Below, piece by piece: positions 50,970 to 62,148 of a DNA stretch of 64,000 nt. The stretch lies in assembly GCF_001584615.1 (NCBI RefSeq), contig NZ_LQQC01000010.1, positions 558,001 through 622,000 of the forward strand, written 5' to 3'. Below the pieces are notes generated by a model. That model was not told where the DNA came from, searched no databases, and worked only from the letters and a program-made list of their open reading frames with translations. This DNA is from Brevibacterium ravenspurgense (GTDB taxonomy: Bacteria > Actinomycetota > Actinomycetes > Actinomycetales > Brevibacteriaceae). The first letter of the stretch is position 1; every line of letters begins with the position of its first letter. A program made the position numbers and the translations under genes.

Positions 50970-52234
50970 TCAGTGCTTTCGGTTTGCGCGCAGACACGGC
51001 AGCGTGAACGACAGGACAGCGGCAATGATCATGGGCCCGAACAGCCAGGCCACGGACCGCAGGGTTCCGGTGACCAGAACACCTCCGCCGGGCAGCAGGC
51101 CGGGCTGAGAGCCGATGAACGACACCAGGCTCATCGTGACCGCACAGAGCACAACTGCCGCCGTCGAACGGTTGGCCTCGGCGACGTACCACAGCACACA
51201 TCCGGCAAGGGCCAGCGCCAAAAGCAGTCCCCACGGCACGATGACAGCCTGCCCTGCAAGGTTGAAAAGCGATGCTCCCAGGTGCTGGAAGGTGCCGAGC
51301 ACACCCGCGAGCAGCCCGAGGAAAACACTCGAGAACACCATCGCCACCGCCGAGGGCGGCTCTGGACGATCAGGTTCTTCGAGGAACTCGAGGATGTCCG
51401 CACCCTTGTGGCCATCGGGTGATGTGAAGTATTCGGTGTCCAGCAGCACGGTGCCGATGTTGTTCGACAGCGCATAGAAGTCACCGGCAACCTGCAGCTG
51501 GGTGGCGTGAGCCGCCATAGCCCGGGCTTTGTGCCCGCGGTGGGCGCTGATGTCCTGGCTGAGAACGACGGGGGCTTCAGCCGGAATCGTGGGCACTTTC
51601 TGGGCTGGTTCGAAGCCGGTGAGGGCAAAGCCCGGAAGGTCCACGTTGAACATCTGGTCGACGGCCTCCTGGGGTGTGTCGACGTAGATGACGCGCGGCC
51701 GGTGTTTGCGCTTGAGCCTCGACACTGCGCGCAGTGTTGCCTCGTGCACCCGCACGTGGTCGGGGTGCCCGTATCCCCCGCCGGCCGGATAGGTCACCAC
51801 GAGGCGGGGTCGGCGGTCCTCAATGACGGCGGCAATATAGGCGGCAACGTCATCGAGTTTTGCGGCACACAGTGATTCGGCCGGGGTGTCGGCGGGAACC
51901 TGCGCGTGGCCGTCAGGTCCCCATTCCATGCCGGAGTCCTCAAAGCGGCGCTCCGGCAGCGTGCCGGCACCGCCGGCGGGTGTGCCGAGAAACGCCCAGT
52001 CGTCCACACCGAGGGCTTTCATGGCCTCGGCGAGTTCGCCCTCCCGGCGGGCGGCCAGCGCGTCGCGGTGGCCTTCCAGGGTGTCTTTCAGCGGACCGAT
52101 CACCTCACCGCCCTCACCGCGGGTCGCGGTGAGGATCGTGACGGGCACCTGGGCTTCGCGCAGTCTGGCGATGGTGCCGCCGGTGAGGATCGATTCGTCG
52201 TCCGGGTGGGCGTGGACGAACAGGACTCCGGACA

Positions 52235-52235
<1 letters not shown>
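50970..52235 (-). CDS. mshB: MshB-type GlcNAc-Ins deacetylase fused to a membrane domain
   Basis: A 421-residue protein. Residues 1-288 are a PIG-L deacetylase of the MshB type for mycothiol synthesis, with the zinc site VHAHPDDES (His10, Asp13) and GYGHPDHVRVH (His157, Asp159, His160). From residue 295 on comes a hydrophobic domain with four predicted helices (MVFSSVFLGLLAGVLGTFQH, VPWGLLLALALAGCVLWYVA and so on), like the separate small membrane protein (DUF6113/Rv1171 type) that neighbours mshB in other actinobacteria, so this is an apparent fusion. The enzymatic part would face the cytoplasm. Its start overlaps the TypA stop by one base (TGATG), and VanW follows. Confidence 0.9.
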
Positions 52236-54148
<1,913 letters not shown>

Positions 54149-54201
54149 CAATCCACTTTCTTCTTAGAAGATCCGGGCACACTGCGTGGGCCCAACCGAC
54201 A

Positions 54202-54207
54202 ATTATA
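54202..54207 (-). promoter_or_regulatory. -10 element of typA
   Basis: A perfect TATAAT on the minus strand, 54 bases before ATG 54148. A CCGGG hairpin (54215-54231, 6-bp stem) occupies the -35 zone and may also end the upstream metallo-beta-lactamase gene. Confidence 0.5.
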
Positions 54208-54236
54208 AGTCCGCGCCCGGTGTTTCCGGGCAGTGT

Positions 54237-54869
54237 TCACCAGCCGCGCTCCTGCCATTCGTCCAGGTGCGGCCTTTCGGTGCCGATCGTGGTGTGCGCA
54301 CCGTGGCCCGGCAGCACGACGGTGCTGTCGGGAAGAACGTCGAAGATCCGCGTGCGCAGGTCGGCCATGAGGCTTGTGAAGTCCTCAGCGGACCAGGTTT
54401 TGCCGGGGCCGCCGGGGAACAGCGAGTCTCCGGAGATCAGCACGGTGTCATCCCCGTCGCGGATGATGAGCGCAATCGAGCCGGGCGTGTGTCCGCGAAG
54501 GTGGACGATCTCGATGGCAACGTCGCCGACGGTGATGGTCTCTCCGTGCTTCAGACGCTCAGTGATGACAGCACCGGACTCTTCTTCGATGGCATCGGCG
54601 TCGTACTCCCCCGCCGCAGACACAGCGCCGGTGTCCGCGAGCGCATCCGCCAGAGCCCGAACGTGATCCCAGTGGCGGTGGGTTGTCAGAACGCGTTCAA
54701 CGGGAGCATCGCCGATGAACTGTTTGATGGCCGACCAGTCGTCTGCCGCGTCGACGAGCAGTCGCGCCCCGCTGTCGCGGTGGGTCACAAGGTAGACGTT
54801 GTTCTCCATGTCCGAGACCGCGATCCAGCGGATCTCGAGGGCCGGGGTGTTGATCGTGTTCTCAGTCAT
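54237..54869 (-). CDS. Metallo-beta-lactamase-fold hydrolase (glyoxalase II-like)
   Basis: A 210-residue MBL-fold protein. The dinuclear metal motif is THRHWDHVRAL, the third ligand region HLRGHTPGSIAL, then LISGDSLFPGG and the C-terminal VLPGHGAHTTIG, all with intact His/Asp. The extent is like small glyoxalase II or hydroxyacylglutathione hydrolase relatives; in a mycothiol organism a mycothiol thioester is a possible substrate, which is inference. No signal peptide, so cytoplasmic. AGGGAGG precedes the ATG. It is upstream of typA in the same direction but likely has its own transcript. Confidence 0.87.
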   Translation of the reverse strand: MTENTINTPALEIRWIAVSDMENNVYLVTHRDSGARLLVDAADDWSAIKQFIGDAPVERVLTTHRHWDHVRALADALADTGAVSAAGEYDADAIEEESGAVITERLKHGETITVGDVAIEIVHLRGHTPGSIALIIRDGDDTVLISGDSLFPGGPGKTWSAEDFTSLMADLRTRIFDVLPDSTVVLPGHGAHTTIGTERPHLDEWQERGW

Positions 54870-54945
54870 GTCAGCCTCCCTGACGCATCGGCGCGCGGGC
54901 CGATAGTGTTGTTGTCTGCTCCCAGTCCATCACAGAGAGGGTGCC

Positions 54946-55275
54946 GTGTTCGAGTCTTCTGCTGTCGCGTGGACGGTGCTGTTGATTTCCGGCGCGTTTG
55001 AGGCCATGTGGGCTGCCGCTCTGGGTGAGTCTTCCTGGTCGATGCGCAAGCGGATCATTGTGTTCAGCATCGGCACGATTGTGTCGATGGGCGGACTGTA
55101 CCTGGGCCTGACCGTGATCCCAGTCGGTGCGGGCTATGCCGCGTGGGTTGGTGTCGGGGCTGTCGCAGCTATTGCCTATTCGGCGCTGCGGGGCCGTGAG
55201 CGGCTCACCCTTCTGCGGCTGTCCTTTGTTTTCGTCCTCATTGCCGGAATCGTGGGCCTGGGGGTGTTCTCGTGA
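54946..55275 (+). CDS. SMR family transporter subunit 1
   Basis: A 109-residue small multidrug resistance protein with four hydrophobic helices. Helix 1 carries the essential glutamate (ISGAFEAMWAAALG, Glu19), and helix 3 has PVGAGYAAWVGVGAVAA, the Gly-rich SMR packing motif. It overlaps the second SMR gene by four bases (GTGA), a layout typical of heterodimeric SMR pairs such as EbrAB or two-component guanidinium exporters. Proton-coupled efflux is expected; the substrate cannot be read. GTG 54946 is preceded by AGAGAGGGTG, and the gene is divergent from the metallo-beta-lactamase gene. Confidence 0.9.
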   Translation: MFESSAVAWTVLLISGAFEAMWAAALGESSWSMRKRIIVFSIGTIVSMGGLYLGLTVIPVGAGYAAWVGVGAVAAIAYSALRGRERLTLLRLSFVFVLIAGIVGLGVFS

Positions 55276-55649
55276 ATCGCTTAGCGCCGACCACCCGCAC
55301 GGGTGCGTGGATTGTTCTGCTGATTTCGGGGGCCTGTGAGTCCCTCTGGGCGCACGCTCTGAGCAGCGGGCTGGGCAGCATCGGCTGGATTCTGCTGTTC
55401 TACGTGGGTCTTTTCGTGTCGCTTACGGGTCTGCGCATGGCGATGCGGATCATCCCGATGGGCACTGCCTACGCCATGTGGACGGGGATCGGCGCGGCAA
55501 CGACCGCTGTGTGGGCGGCCGCTGCCGGTGAGCCTTTCCCCCTGCTCAAAATCGCGAGTCTGGTTCTTGTGGTGATCGGTGTGGCGGGCTTGGAGCTCAC
55601 CAGCGGCCACGGACGTACTGCGGAGGGTACGGAATCTCGCGAGGATTGA
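55272..55649 (+). CDS. SMR family transporter subunit 2
   Basis: A 125-residue SMR protein, partner of the preceding gene. Helix 1 has the glutamate in LISGACESLWAHALSS (Glu23), and helix 3 reads PMGTAYAMWTGIGAATT. The C-terminus continues past the fourth helix with a short hydrophilic tail (SGHGRTAEGTESRED) encoded in the stretch that overlaps the convergent OYE gene (55597-55649). The tail length differs from subunit 1, compatible with the asymmetric, antiparallel topology known for paired SMRs. Start: GTG 55272, coupled. No adjacent regulator is present. Confidence 0.9.
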   Translation: MNRLAPTTRTGAWIVLLISGACESLWAHALSSGLGSIGWILLFYVGLFVSLTGLRMAMRIIPMGTAYAMWTGIGAATTAVWAAAAGEPFPLLKIASLVLVVIGVAGLELTSGHGRTAEGTESRED

Positions 55650-56670
55650 GGCCGAGTTCGTGGGCGGCTCGCAGTGGCCACGACGGTTCGCGCAGGGCTG
55701 CCCGCCCGATGAGGACCGCGTCTGCCTGCCCCGTAGTGAGAATGGTCTGTGCCTGCACGGGGTCGGTGATGAGGCCGACTGCTGCCGTCGGCACGCCTGC
55801 CTCGCGGATCCTTTGTGCGAAACCGGTCTGATAGCCCGGTCCCACGGGAATGTCAGCAGGGGTGTTCCCTCCCCCGGACACGTCGACGAGGTCGCAGCCC
55901 TCTTCATGCAGAACTCGGGACAGTTCGACTGCTTCGTCAATGCCGAAGCCGCCCTCTGCCCATTCGTCGGCGGAGATGCGCACGAGCACTGGGAAGTCGT
56001 CCGGCACCTTCGAGCGCACTGCGGCAAGGATGTCGCGCAGCAGTTTCCACCTGCCGGTGCCTGAGCGGTATTCGTCGTCGCGGTTATTCGACAGCGGGCT
56101 GAGGAAGGAGTGGATGAGGTAGCCGTGTGCGCCGTGGATTTCGACGGTGTCGAATCCTGCCGTAACAGCCCTAGCTGCGGCCGCGCCGAATGCTTCGACG
56201 ACGTCCCTGATCTCTTCGACACTCATAGCCGCCGGTTCGGCAAGCCCCGGGTAGGCGAGGCTGCTGGGCCCGAGTGTCGGCCAACCTCCGGCTTCCTTGG
56301 ACACCGTCCCCTTTTCTTCGCCGGGGAACGGACGGTGCGTACTCGCCTTCCGACCGGCGTGTGCAAGCTGAATGCCGATGGCAGCGCCCTGGGCGCGGGC
56401 GAAGTCGACAATCGGTTTCCACGCCTGGGCTTGTTCGTCGTTCCAGATGCCGGCGTCCTGCGGTGAGATCCGACCTTCGGGAACAACGGCGGAGGCTTCC
56501 GTGATGATCAGCCCGAATCCGCCGGCTGCGCGAGCCCCGAGGTGCGTCAGGTGCCACTGGCCGGGCACGCCGTCGCGGTTTTCGCAAGAGTACTGGCACA
56601 TGGGAGGCAGCCACACGCGGTTGCGCACGGTCAGTCCCCGCAGGGTCATGGGGCTGAAGAGCTGTGTCAT
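55597..56670 (-). CDS. Old Yellow Enzyme-family NADPH:flavin oxidoreductase
   Basis: A 357-residue flavin-dependent ene-reductase of the YqjM/NamA type. Diagnostic residues are PMCQYS (Cys25, Tyr27, numbering as in YqjM), QLAHAGRKAS, the catalytic pair in EIHGAHGYLIHSFLSP and the FMN site in VGLITDPVQA and ADAVLIGRAALREP. It should reduce activated C=C double bonds (enones, nitroesters), linked with oxidative or electrophile stress. ATG 56670 is fixed by GAGGAA; a start 11 codons earlier would overlap the hydrolase gene. The 3' end overlaps the second SMR gene by 53 bases. It is seven bases downstream of the alpha/beta hydrolase stop, so the pair forms one unit. Confidence 0.92.
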   Translation of the reverse strand: MTQLFSPMTLRGLTVRNRVWLPPMCQYSCENRDGVPGQWHLTHLGARAAGGFGLIITEASAVVPEGRISPQDAGIWNDEQAQAWKPIVDFARAQGAAIGIQLAHAGRKASTHRPFPGEEKGTVSKEAGGWPTLGPSSLAYPGLAEPAAMSVEEIRDVVEAFGAAAARAVTAGFDTVEIHGAHGYLIHSFLSPLSNNRDDEYRSGTGRWKLLRDILAAVRSKVPDDFPVLVRISADEWAEGGFGIDEAVELSRVLHEEGCDLVDVSGGGNTPADIPVGPGYQTGFAQRIREAGVPTAAVGLITDPVQAQTILTTGQADAVLIGRAALREPSWPLRAAHELGLNPREIPYPPQYVRGRW

Positions 56671-56677
56671 GGGTTCC

Positions 56678-57463
56678 TCACAGGTGGTTTCGGAAGAACT
56701 CACCTAGGTGATCGGCTGCGAGTTCGGGGTGTTCGATCATGAAGACGTGAGCGGCATCCGGGATGGTGACGTGCGTGCCGTTCTGTGCTGTTTCGGCCAG
56801 CTGCTGCATGGACTCCGGTGTGTTGACGACGTCCTGGGCGGCAGAAATCCACAGGGTGGGCACCGCAATGTCGGCGGTGCGCTCGGAAAGGTCGTAGTCG
56901 GCGAGCGCTTCGCAGCAGGCGATGTAGGCCTCTTCAGGTGTTGTCAGCAGCTGGTGGGCGGCAATGTGGCCTGCGGCAATGTCCTCACTGAGGAAACCGG
57001 CGGCAAACCACAGGTCGAGCGTGTCCGGCACTGCCGGAGCAATGCCGTCTTCGCGCACCCCGGCGATCCTGTCGTGCCAATCCTGGGGTTCGCCGAACTT
57101 GGCCGCTGTTGCCACGGGTGCTGCTGCGCGCACCCGATCGGAGTGGTTGAGGGCGAGCTCCTGTGCCACCCCACCGGAGATAGAACAGCCGGCGTAGCCG
57201 AAGGTCTCCGCCCCGAGTTCATCGGCAATCTGGACGACACCTCGGGCCATGGAGGCAACCGTGATGGGCTCGTCAGCCGAGAAGTCCCGTCCGGCATCGG
57301 CGCCGTGTCCGGGAAGTTCCGTCAAAACCACCCGGAAGTCATCTGCCAGGCGGGCCGCAACAGAAGCCCACACAGACGCGTGCGTACCCAGGGGCGGACC
57401 GAAGATAAGCGTGGGAAGGTCAGTCGCTTCGGGGTTGAGAACGGAATAGGCGAGTTTCGTCAT
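56678..57463 (-). CDS. Alpha/beta hydrolase (3-oxoadipate enol-lactonase-like)
   Basis: A 261-residue alpha/beta hydrolase. The oxyanion region is LIFGPPLGTHASVW, the nucleophile elbow GYAGCSISGGVAQELAL (first Ser as nucleophile), the acid PTLWISAAQDVVNTP and the histidine IPDAAHVFMIEHPE. The GCSISGG form and overall size resemble PcaD-type enol-lactonases, but the neighbouring genes do not encode a protocatechuate pathway. Combined with the OYE gene it may act on an unknown cyclic or unsaturated ester; this is inference. No membrane or signal sequence. It lies 51 bases from the thymidine kinase gene. Confidence 0.85.
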   Translation of the reverse strand: MTKLAYSVLNPEATDLPTLIFGPPLGTHASVWASVAARLADDFRVVLTELPGHGADAGRDFSADEPITVASMARGVVQIADELGAETFGYAGCSISGGVAQELALNHSDRVRAAAPVATAAKFGEPQDWHDRIAGVREDGIAPAVPDTLDLWFAAGFLSEDIAAGHIAAHQLLTTPEEAYIACCEALADYDLSERTADIAVPTLWISAAQDVVNTPESMQQLAETAQNGTHVTIPDAAHVFMIEHPELAADHLGEFFRNHL

Positions 57464-57514
57464 ATCAACTCCAACGGTGAGTGGCCGGTTTTTCTTCCTG
57501 CCGGGCGGGTGTGC

Positions 57515-58144
57515 TCAGCCGAACGACCCGCCCGACTTTTCGAGATAGCACTGCGGACACAAGGACTCATAGGTGACGTCTGCCCCTTCGATTGCCACCT
57601 GTGAACCGGCGAACACGAAGTCACCGTCGGCTTTGCGGCCGTTGAACATGGCTTTCTTACCGCAGCGGCAGATGGTTTTGAGCTCTTCGAGGGTGTGGGC
57701 GATCTCCAGCAGTCTGCGCGATCCGGGGAACGCCTGCGTTCGGAAGTCGGTGCGCAGGCCGTAGCACATCACCGGCACGTTCTGGCCCACCGCGATCCGC
57801 ATGAGTCCCTCAATCTGGGTGGGTGTGAGGAACTGGGCTTCGTCCACCAAAAGGCAGGCGACCGGCTGCACCGGCTGGTCGACGTGGGTGATGAGCGCGG
57901 ACGGGTCGGCGTATTCAGCGGCTTCGCGGAAAACGGTTTCAACATCATCGTCTTCGCGCACGAGGATGTCGACGGTGCGCGAAACTCCCAGACGCGAAAT
58001 GATCTTGTCCGCACCCTTCGTGTCGACGTACGGCTTGGCAAGCAGGATCCGCTGTCCGCGCTCTTCATAGTTGAACGCAGCCTGCAGCAGAGCTGTCGAC
58101 TTGCCGGAGTTCATCGCTCCGTGCCGGAAATACAGTTTGGCCAC
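57515..58144 (-). CDS. tdk: Thymidine kinase (type II)
   Basis: A 209-residue type II thymidine kinase, phosphorylating thymidine in nucleotide salvage. The P-loop is [14 protein letters not shown] (Lys15), with acidic [13 protein letters not shown] for Mg2+, [19 protein letters not shown] for substrate binding and the zinc tetracysteine [12 protein letters not shown] and [13 protein letters not shown]. All cysteines are present. The gene is divergent from icd with 144 bases in between. Presence of this enzyme is patchy among actinobacteria (mycobacteria lack it, as I recall), which argues against Mycobacterium. Confidence 0.95.
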   Translation of the reverse strand: MAKLYFRHGAMNSGKSTALLQAAFNYEERGQRILLAKPYVDTKGADKIISRLGVSRTVDILVREDDDVETVFREAAEYADPSALITHVDQPVQPVACLLVDEAQFLTPTQIEGLMRIAVGQNVPVMCYGLRTDFRTQAFPGSRRLLEIAHTLEELKTICRCGKKAMFNGRKADGDFVFAGSQVAIEGADVTYESLCPQCYLEKSGGSFG

Positions 58145-58288
58145 CCTGTCGGTCCTTCCTACGCGACCGGAAACAGGATACCGGCACCGACGCCTGCACC
58201 CGGCTGTCGCGAGGGCGGCCGGTGCCTGGCACTCCGAGTCGATAGAATGACTTCGACAATCCCGAAGCGAGTTGGAGTGATCCCTTTA

Positions 58289-60508
58289 ATGGCAAAGATC
58301 ATCTACACCCGCACCGACGAAGCGCCTCTGCTTGCAACGTATTCGCTCAAGCCGATCGTTGAAGCCTTCGCGCACACCGCCGGTGTCGAGGTCGAAACGC
58401 GCGACATCTCACTTGCCGGTCGAATCCTGGCGCAGTTTGGCGATGTCCTCCCCGAAGACCAGCAGCACCCTGACTCCCTGGCTGAGCTCGGCGAACTGGC
58501 CAAGAAGCCCGAAGCCAACATCATCAAGCTGCCCAACATTTCGGCATCCGTTCCGCAGCTGAAGGCTGCCATTGCCGAACTGCAGGGCCAGGGCTACGAC
58601 CTTCCGGAATTCCCGGAAGAGCCGAAGACCGACGAAGAGCGCGACATCCGCGAACGCTACGGCCGCGCCCTCGGTTCGGCTGTCAACCCGGTTCTGCGCG
58701 AAGGCAACTCCGACCGTCGCGCCCCGCAGGCAGTCAAGAACTTCGCGAAGGCCCACCCGCACCGGATGGGCGAATGGACGAAGGACTCCGGCACCCGCGT
58801 GGCCACCATGTCCGCTGACGACTTCCGTTCGAACGAAAAGTCCGTCGTCATGGAATCCGACGACACCCTGCAGATCCGCCTGCGCGGTGAAGACGGCGAA
58901 ACCACCGTCCTCAAGGACGGCCTCAAGGTGCTCAAGGACGAAGTCATCGACTCGACGTTCATGAACGTCCGTGCCCTTGAGAAGTTCCTCAAGGAGCAGA
59001 TCGCTCAGGCCAAGAAGGACGGCGTTCTGTTCTCCGTCCACCTCAAGGCCACCATGATGAAGGTGTCGGACCCCGAACTGTTCGGTCACGTCGTCCGCGC
59101 TTTCTTCCCGTCGGTCTACGAAAAGTACGGCGAAGAACTCACCGCCGCTGGCCTCACCCCGGACTACGGTCTGGCAGCCCTGCTCAACGGTCTTGACAAC
59201 CTCGACCCCGAGGTCGCAAAGGGCGTGAAGGCAGAAATCGACGCCGGCTTCGAAAACGGCCCGGCACTTGCCATGGTCGATTCTTCGCGCGGCATCACCA
59301 ACCTGCACGTGCCCTCGGATGTCATCGTGGACGCCTCCATGCCCGCGATGATCCGCGACGGCGGCAAGATGTGGGGTGCTGACGACGGCCAGCACGACAC
59401 CCTGGCAGTCATCCCCGACTCCAGCTACGCCGGTGTATTCCAGGCCACCATTGAGGACTGCAAGGAAAACGGCACCCTCGACCCCGCCACGATGGGCACC
59501 GTGCCCAACGTGGGCCTCATGGCGCAGAAGGCCGAAGAGTACGGCAGCCACGACAAGACGTTCATCCTTGACCGTCCCGGCACGGTTGAGGTCGTCAACT
59601 CCGCGGGCGACGTCCTCATGTCCCACGAAGTGCAGACCGGTGACATCTGGCGCGCGTGCCAGACCAAGGACATTCCGATCCGTGACTGGGTCAAGCTCGC
59701 TGTTACCCGTGCTCGCCTGTCGGACACCCCGGCTGTGTTCTGGCTGGATGAGAAGCGCGCGCACGACCGCAACCTCATCGAGAAGGTCAACACCTACCTC
59801 AAGGACCATGACACTTCGGGTCTGGACATCCAGATCATGAGCCCGGTCGAGGCTGCCAAGCACTCGCTGGCCCGCATCCGCAAGGGCCAGGACACCATTT
59901 CGGTGACCGGCAACGTGCTGCGTGACTACAACACCGACCTCTTCCCGATTCTCGAACTCGGTACATCGGCGAAGATGCTCTCAGTTGTTCCGCTGCTCGC
60001 CGGCGGTGGCCTGTTCGAAACCGGTGCTGGTGGTTCTGCACCCAAGCACGTCCAGCAGGTGCAGCAGGAAAACCACCTGCGCTGGGACTCGCTCGGTGAG
60101 TTCTTCGCGATTGCCGAATCCTTCCGCCACTTCCTGCACTCGCAGGACAACCAGCGTGCCGGCGTTCTCGCTGACACGCTGGACCGTGCGACGGAGACCT
60201 TCCTCAATGAGAACCGTTCGCCTTCGCGCAAGGTCGGCGAGATCGACAACCGCGGCAGCCACTTCTACCTGACCCTGTACTGGGCAGAAGAACTGGCCAA
60301 GCAGTCTGACGATGCCGAACTCGCCAAGGCACTGGCCCCCATTGCCGAAGCGCTGCGCGAAAACGAAGCTGTGATCGCCGAAGAGCTGCTGGCTGTCCAG
60401 GGCCAGCCGGTCGACCTCAACGGCTACTACAACCCTGCTGACGAAACGCTGACCAAGCTCATGCGTCCGTCGCAGACATTCAACGCAATTATCGACAAGC
60501 TCGGCTGA
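58289..60508 (+). CDS. icd: Monomeric NADP-dependent isocitrate dehydrogenase
   Basis: A 739-residue monomeric-type isocitrate dehydrogenase, converting isocitrate to 2-oxoglutarate in the TCA cycle. It is unrelated in length to the 340-430-residue dimeric form. Typical segments are [86 protein letters not shown] and [17 protein letters not shown]. The frame is open upstream for 198 codons across the promoter and tdk, but those residues are an antisense shadow. ATG 58289 is the accepted start, with GGAG about 11 bases before. It is commonly found in Corynebacterium and some Micrococcales. Confidence 0.97.
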   Translation: MAKIIYTRTDEAPLLATYSLKPIVEAFAHTAGVEVETRDISLAGRILAQFGDVLPEDQQHPDSLAELGELAKKPEANIIKLPNISASVPQLKAAIAELQGQGYDLPEFPEEPKTDEERDIRERYGRALGSAVNPVLREGNSDRRAPQAVKNFAKAHPHRMGEWTKDSGTRVATMSADDFRSNEKSVVMESDDTLQIRLRGEDGETTVLKDGLKVLKDEVIDSTFMNVRALEKFLKEQIAQAKKDGVLFSVHLKATMMKVSDPELFGHVVRAFFPSVYEKYGEELTAAGLTPDYGLAALLNGLDNLDPEVAKGVKAEIDAGFENGPALAMVDSSRGITNLHVPSDVIVDASMPAMIRDGGKMWGADDGQHDTLAVIPDSSYAGVFQATIEDCKENGTLDPATMGTVPNVGLMAQKAEEYGSHDKTFILDRPGTVEVVNSAGDVLMSHEVQTGDIWRACQTKDIPIRDWVKLAVTRARLSDTPAVFWLDEKRAHDRNLIEKVNTYLKDHDTSGLDIQIMSPVEAAKHSLARIRKGQDTISVTGNVLRDYNTDLFPILELGTSAKMLSVVPLLAGGGLFETGAGGSAPKHVQQVQQENHLRWDSLGEFFAIAESFRHFLHSQDNQRAGVLADTLDRATETFLNENRSPSRKVGEIDNRGSHFYLTLYWAEELAKQSDDAELAKALAPIAEALRENEAVIAEELLAVQGQPVDLNGYYNPADETLTKLMRPSQTFNAIIDKLG

Positions 60509-60532
60509 GATTTGAGCTGATCGATACCAGCT

Positions 60533-60563
60533 GAGGGCCGGGAGCACACCGCTCCCGGCCCTC
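60533..60563 (+). terminator. Terminator of icd
   Basis: A 13-bp perfect stem (60533-60545 with 60551-60563), loop ACACC. The downstream T content (GGTGTTTC) is modest. Confidence 0.7.
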
Positions 60564-60657
60564 GGTGTTTCACACACAGTGACATATCCGATGCCCCGAA
60601 AGGCTGACCTCAGCGTCCGCGAATGAAAGAATGGCGGCAGAGAGAAAGGATGTCCCC

Positions 60658-61068
60658 ATGACGCAGCCCAACGGTGACTACCCCACCGTTCCCGGCGAAA
60701 ACCCGGTTCCCGAGTACACCTCGCCCGACACCGTCGAACAGGTAGGCGACACCGCACCGCAGACCGAAGCGGCACACACACCGGAAAAAGCCCAGACCCC
60801 ACCGCCGGAACCTAAGTCTTCCGGCGGTCTTTCGGCGGGCATTTGGGCGTCGCTGATCATCGGCGCCCTCATTCTGGTTCTGCTGCTGATCTTCATCATC
60901 CAGAACAACGAACCGACCCAGTTCTACTACTTCGGCTGGCAGTTCACGCTGCCGCTTGGCGTGTCGATTCTGCTTGCCGCAATTGCAGGCATTGTGATCG
61001 CCGGGATCTTCGGCACGGTCCGCATGTTCATTTTGGGCCGTCAGATCAAACGCGCGCGCAAGCGCTGA
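60658..61068 (+). CDS. LapA-domain membrane protein
   Basis: A 136-residue protein with a Pro/Glu/Thr-rich, probably disordered N-terminal part (residues 1-55), followed by a LapA (DUF1049) membrane module. It has two helices, about ASLIIGALILVLLLIFIIQN and LGVSILLAAIAGIVIAGIFG, with FYYFGWQFTLPLG between, and a basic end (GRQIKRARKR). The N-terminal stretch is expected to lie in the cytoplasm. ATG 60658 follows AAAGGA. The function of this family is unclear; related LapA proteins are linked with lipopolysaccharide assembly in Gram-negatives, which does not apply here. Probably monocistronic or with the ABM gene downstream. Confidence 0.85.
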   Translation: MTQPNGDYPTVPGENPVPEYTSPDTVEQVGDTAPQTEAAHTPEKAQTPPPEPKSSGGLSAGIWASLIIGALILVLLLIFIIQNNEPTQFYYFGWQFTLPLGVSILLAAIAGIVIAGIFGTVRMFILGRQIKRARKR

Positions 61069-61113
61069 GCGGCTGCGATACAGACCTCACTGATGTCAGA
61101 GAAAGGACAGGAT

Positions 61114-61437
61114 ATGTACTTCATCGTCGTCAAGTTCCGCGTCAAGGATGAGTTCGTGGCCGACTGGCCGAACATTGCCCGCGAATTCACGGAAGCCACG
61201 CGCGCAGAACCCGGCAACCTGTGGTTTGACTGGTCGAAGAGCCTGGAGCGCGATGACGAATACGTGCTCGTTGAGGGCTTCGCCGATGATGAAGCCGCAG
61301 GCGCACACGTCAATTCGGACCATTTCAAGAAGATGCAGCAGGACTTCCCTCCGCACCTGAAGGAAACCCCTCTCATCGTGTCCCGCAAGGTCGAAGGCAA
61401 CGACTGGGACCGCATGGGCGAAATCTCGGTCGACTGA
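61114..61437 (+). CDS. Antibiotic-biosynthesis-monooxygenase (ABM) domain protein
   Basis: A 107-residue ABM/Dabb-like ferredoxin-fold protein. The typical layout is FIVVKFRVKDEFVADW, a conserved EPGNLWFDWSKSLERDDEYV and EGFADDEAAGAHVNSDHFKK. The histidine in SDHFKK and the conserved aromatic residues match the LsrG/YgiN-type quinol or autoinducer-processing group. The name of the family does not mean antibiotic production here. ATG 61114 has AAAGGACAGG upstream. It is 45 bases past the LapA gene, so may share its mRNA, and is ended by a clear terminator. Confidence 0.83.
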   Translation: MYFIVVKFRVKDEFVADWPNIAREFTEATRAEPGNLWFDWSKSLERDDEYVLVEGFADDEAAGAHVNSDHFKKMQQDFPPHLKETPLIVSRKVEGNDWDRMGEISVD

Positions 61438-61462
61438 CTTCGACTGACCTCACTGCACGCAG

Positions 61463-61496
61463 ACGGGGCCGCGGAATCTTCCGCGGCCCCGTTTCT
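61463..61496. terminator. Terminator between the ABM and OsmC genes
   Basis: ACGGGGCCGCGGAA pairs with its reverse complement (61463-61476 with 61479-61492, the innermost bases forming the loop), followed by TTTC on +. It lies in the 68-base gap between convergent genes. Confidence 0.82.
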
Positions 61497-61505
61497 GCTT
61501 CTGCC

Positions 61506-61949
61506 CTAGTTTTCCGCGCTTTCCGCGCCCGAGGTGAAGCTCACCTCGGACTCTGCCCTCACCTCTGTCCTGCGCTCGAGGGTGCGGGCCACGGTGCACG
61601 TCTTCCCGTGAGCGTGAGCAAGCGCGCGCTCGACCGTGCGGGCGGCACGCCGTGGATCGGCTGAGTCGTCGAGTTCAACGGCCAGCTGGATGAGCACGTC
61701 CTGTAAGTAGTTTTCGTCTTCGCGCACGTAATCAGCGGAAACCTCAGCGGTGAACGACCGGGGTTCGGTGCGCCGACTGATGACCGTGTCCGGATCAATC
61801 GATGAGCACGCACCGAGTGCGGCCAGAAGCAGCTCGACGGGTGTGAAGACATCCTCGCCCGCGCCGACTTCTACCTGCACCCCAGCAGCATTGGTCGCTC
61901 GGAAACGTCCCTGCGCTGTCCGCTGGACACTGACGTGAACTCGTTCCAC
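61506..61949 (-). CDS. OsmC-family protein
   Basis: A 147-residue OsmC/Ohr-family protein. The first redox cysteine is Cys48 in FTPVELLLAALGACSSID, the second Cys118 in HGKTCTVARTLERR. The usual OsmC arginine in the N-terminal strand may be Arg15 or Arg17 (QGRFRATN). The pair of cysteines fits thiol-dependent organic hydroperoxide reduction, but this sub-group (YhfA-like) is less studied. It fits with the mycothiol and SigH redox genes in the window. The gene points toward the ABM gene. The start has no strong ribosome site (GAAGGCGAGG upstream), so a few residues of uncertainty remain. Confidence 0.85.
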   Translation of the reverse strand: MERVHVSVQRTAQGRFRATNAAGVQVEVGAGEDVFTPVELLLAALGACSSIDPDTVISRRTEPRSFTAEVSADYVREDENYLQDVLIQLAVELDDSADPRRAARTVERALAHAHGKTCTVARTLERRTEVRAESEVSFTSGAESAEN

Positions 61950-62148
61950 TGCCTCGCCTTCCTTAGGAATGCAACCAGCCTAGTTCCCCGAAACCGTGAG
62001 ACACAGCTCACCCGGGCAGGCGCCTCGTAAGCCGAATCTGCGACACCTCGTCGGCTCTTTTGCAAAACACCCGAAACAATACGCGGGCAACGGCCCAGCA
62101 GACCGTACAGTGAGAAAAACCTTTGTCTTCCCCATGTAAAGGACTCAC

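Noticed and set aside
57695-58288. 198-codon N-terminal extension of the isocitrate dehydrogenase frame
   Set aside because: It is antisense to tdk and crosses the icd promoter region; the standard protein starts at ATG 58289 with the usual length of 739.
61114-61437. Antibiotic synthesis gene
   Set aside because: The ABM family name is historical; there are no biosynthetic neighbours.
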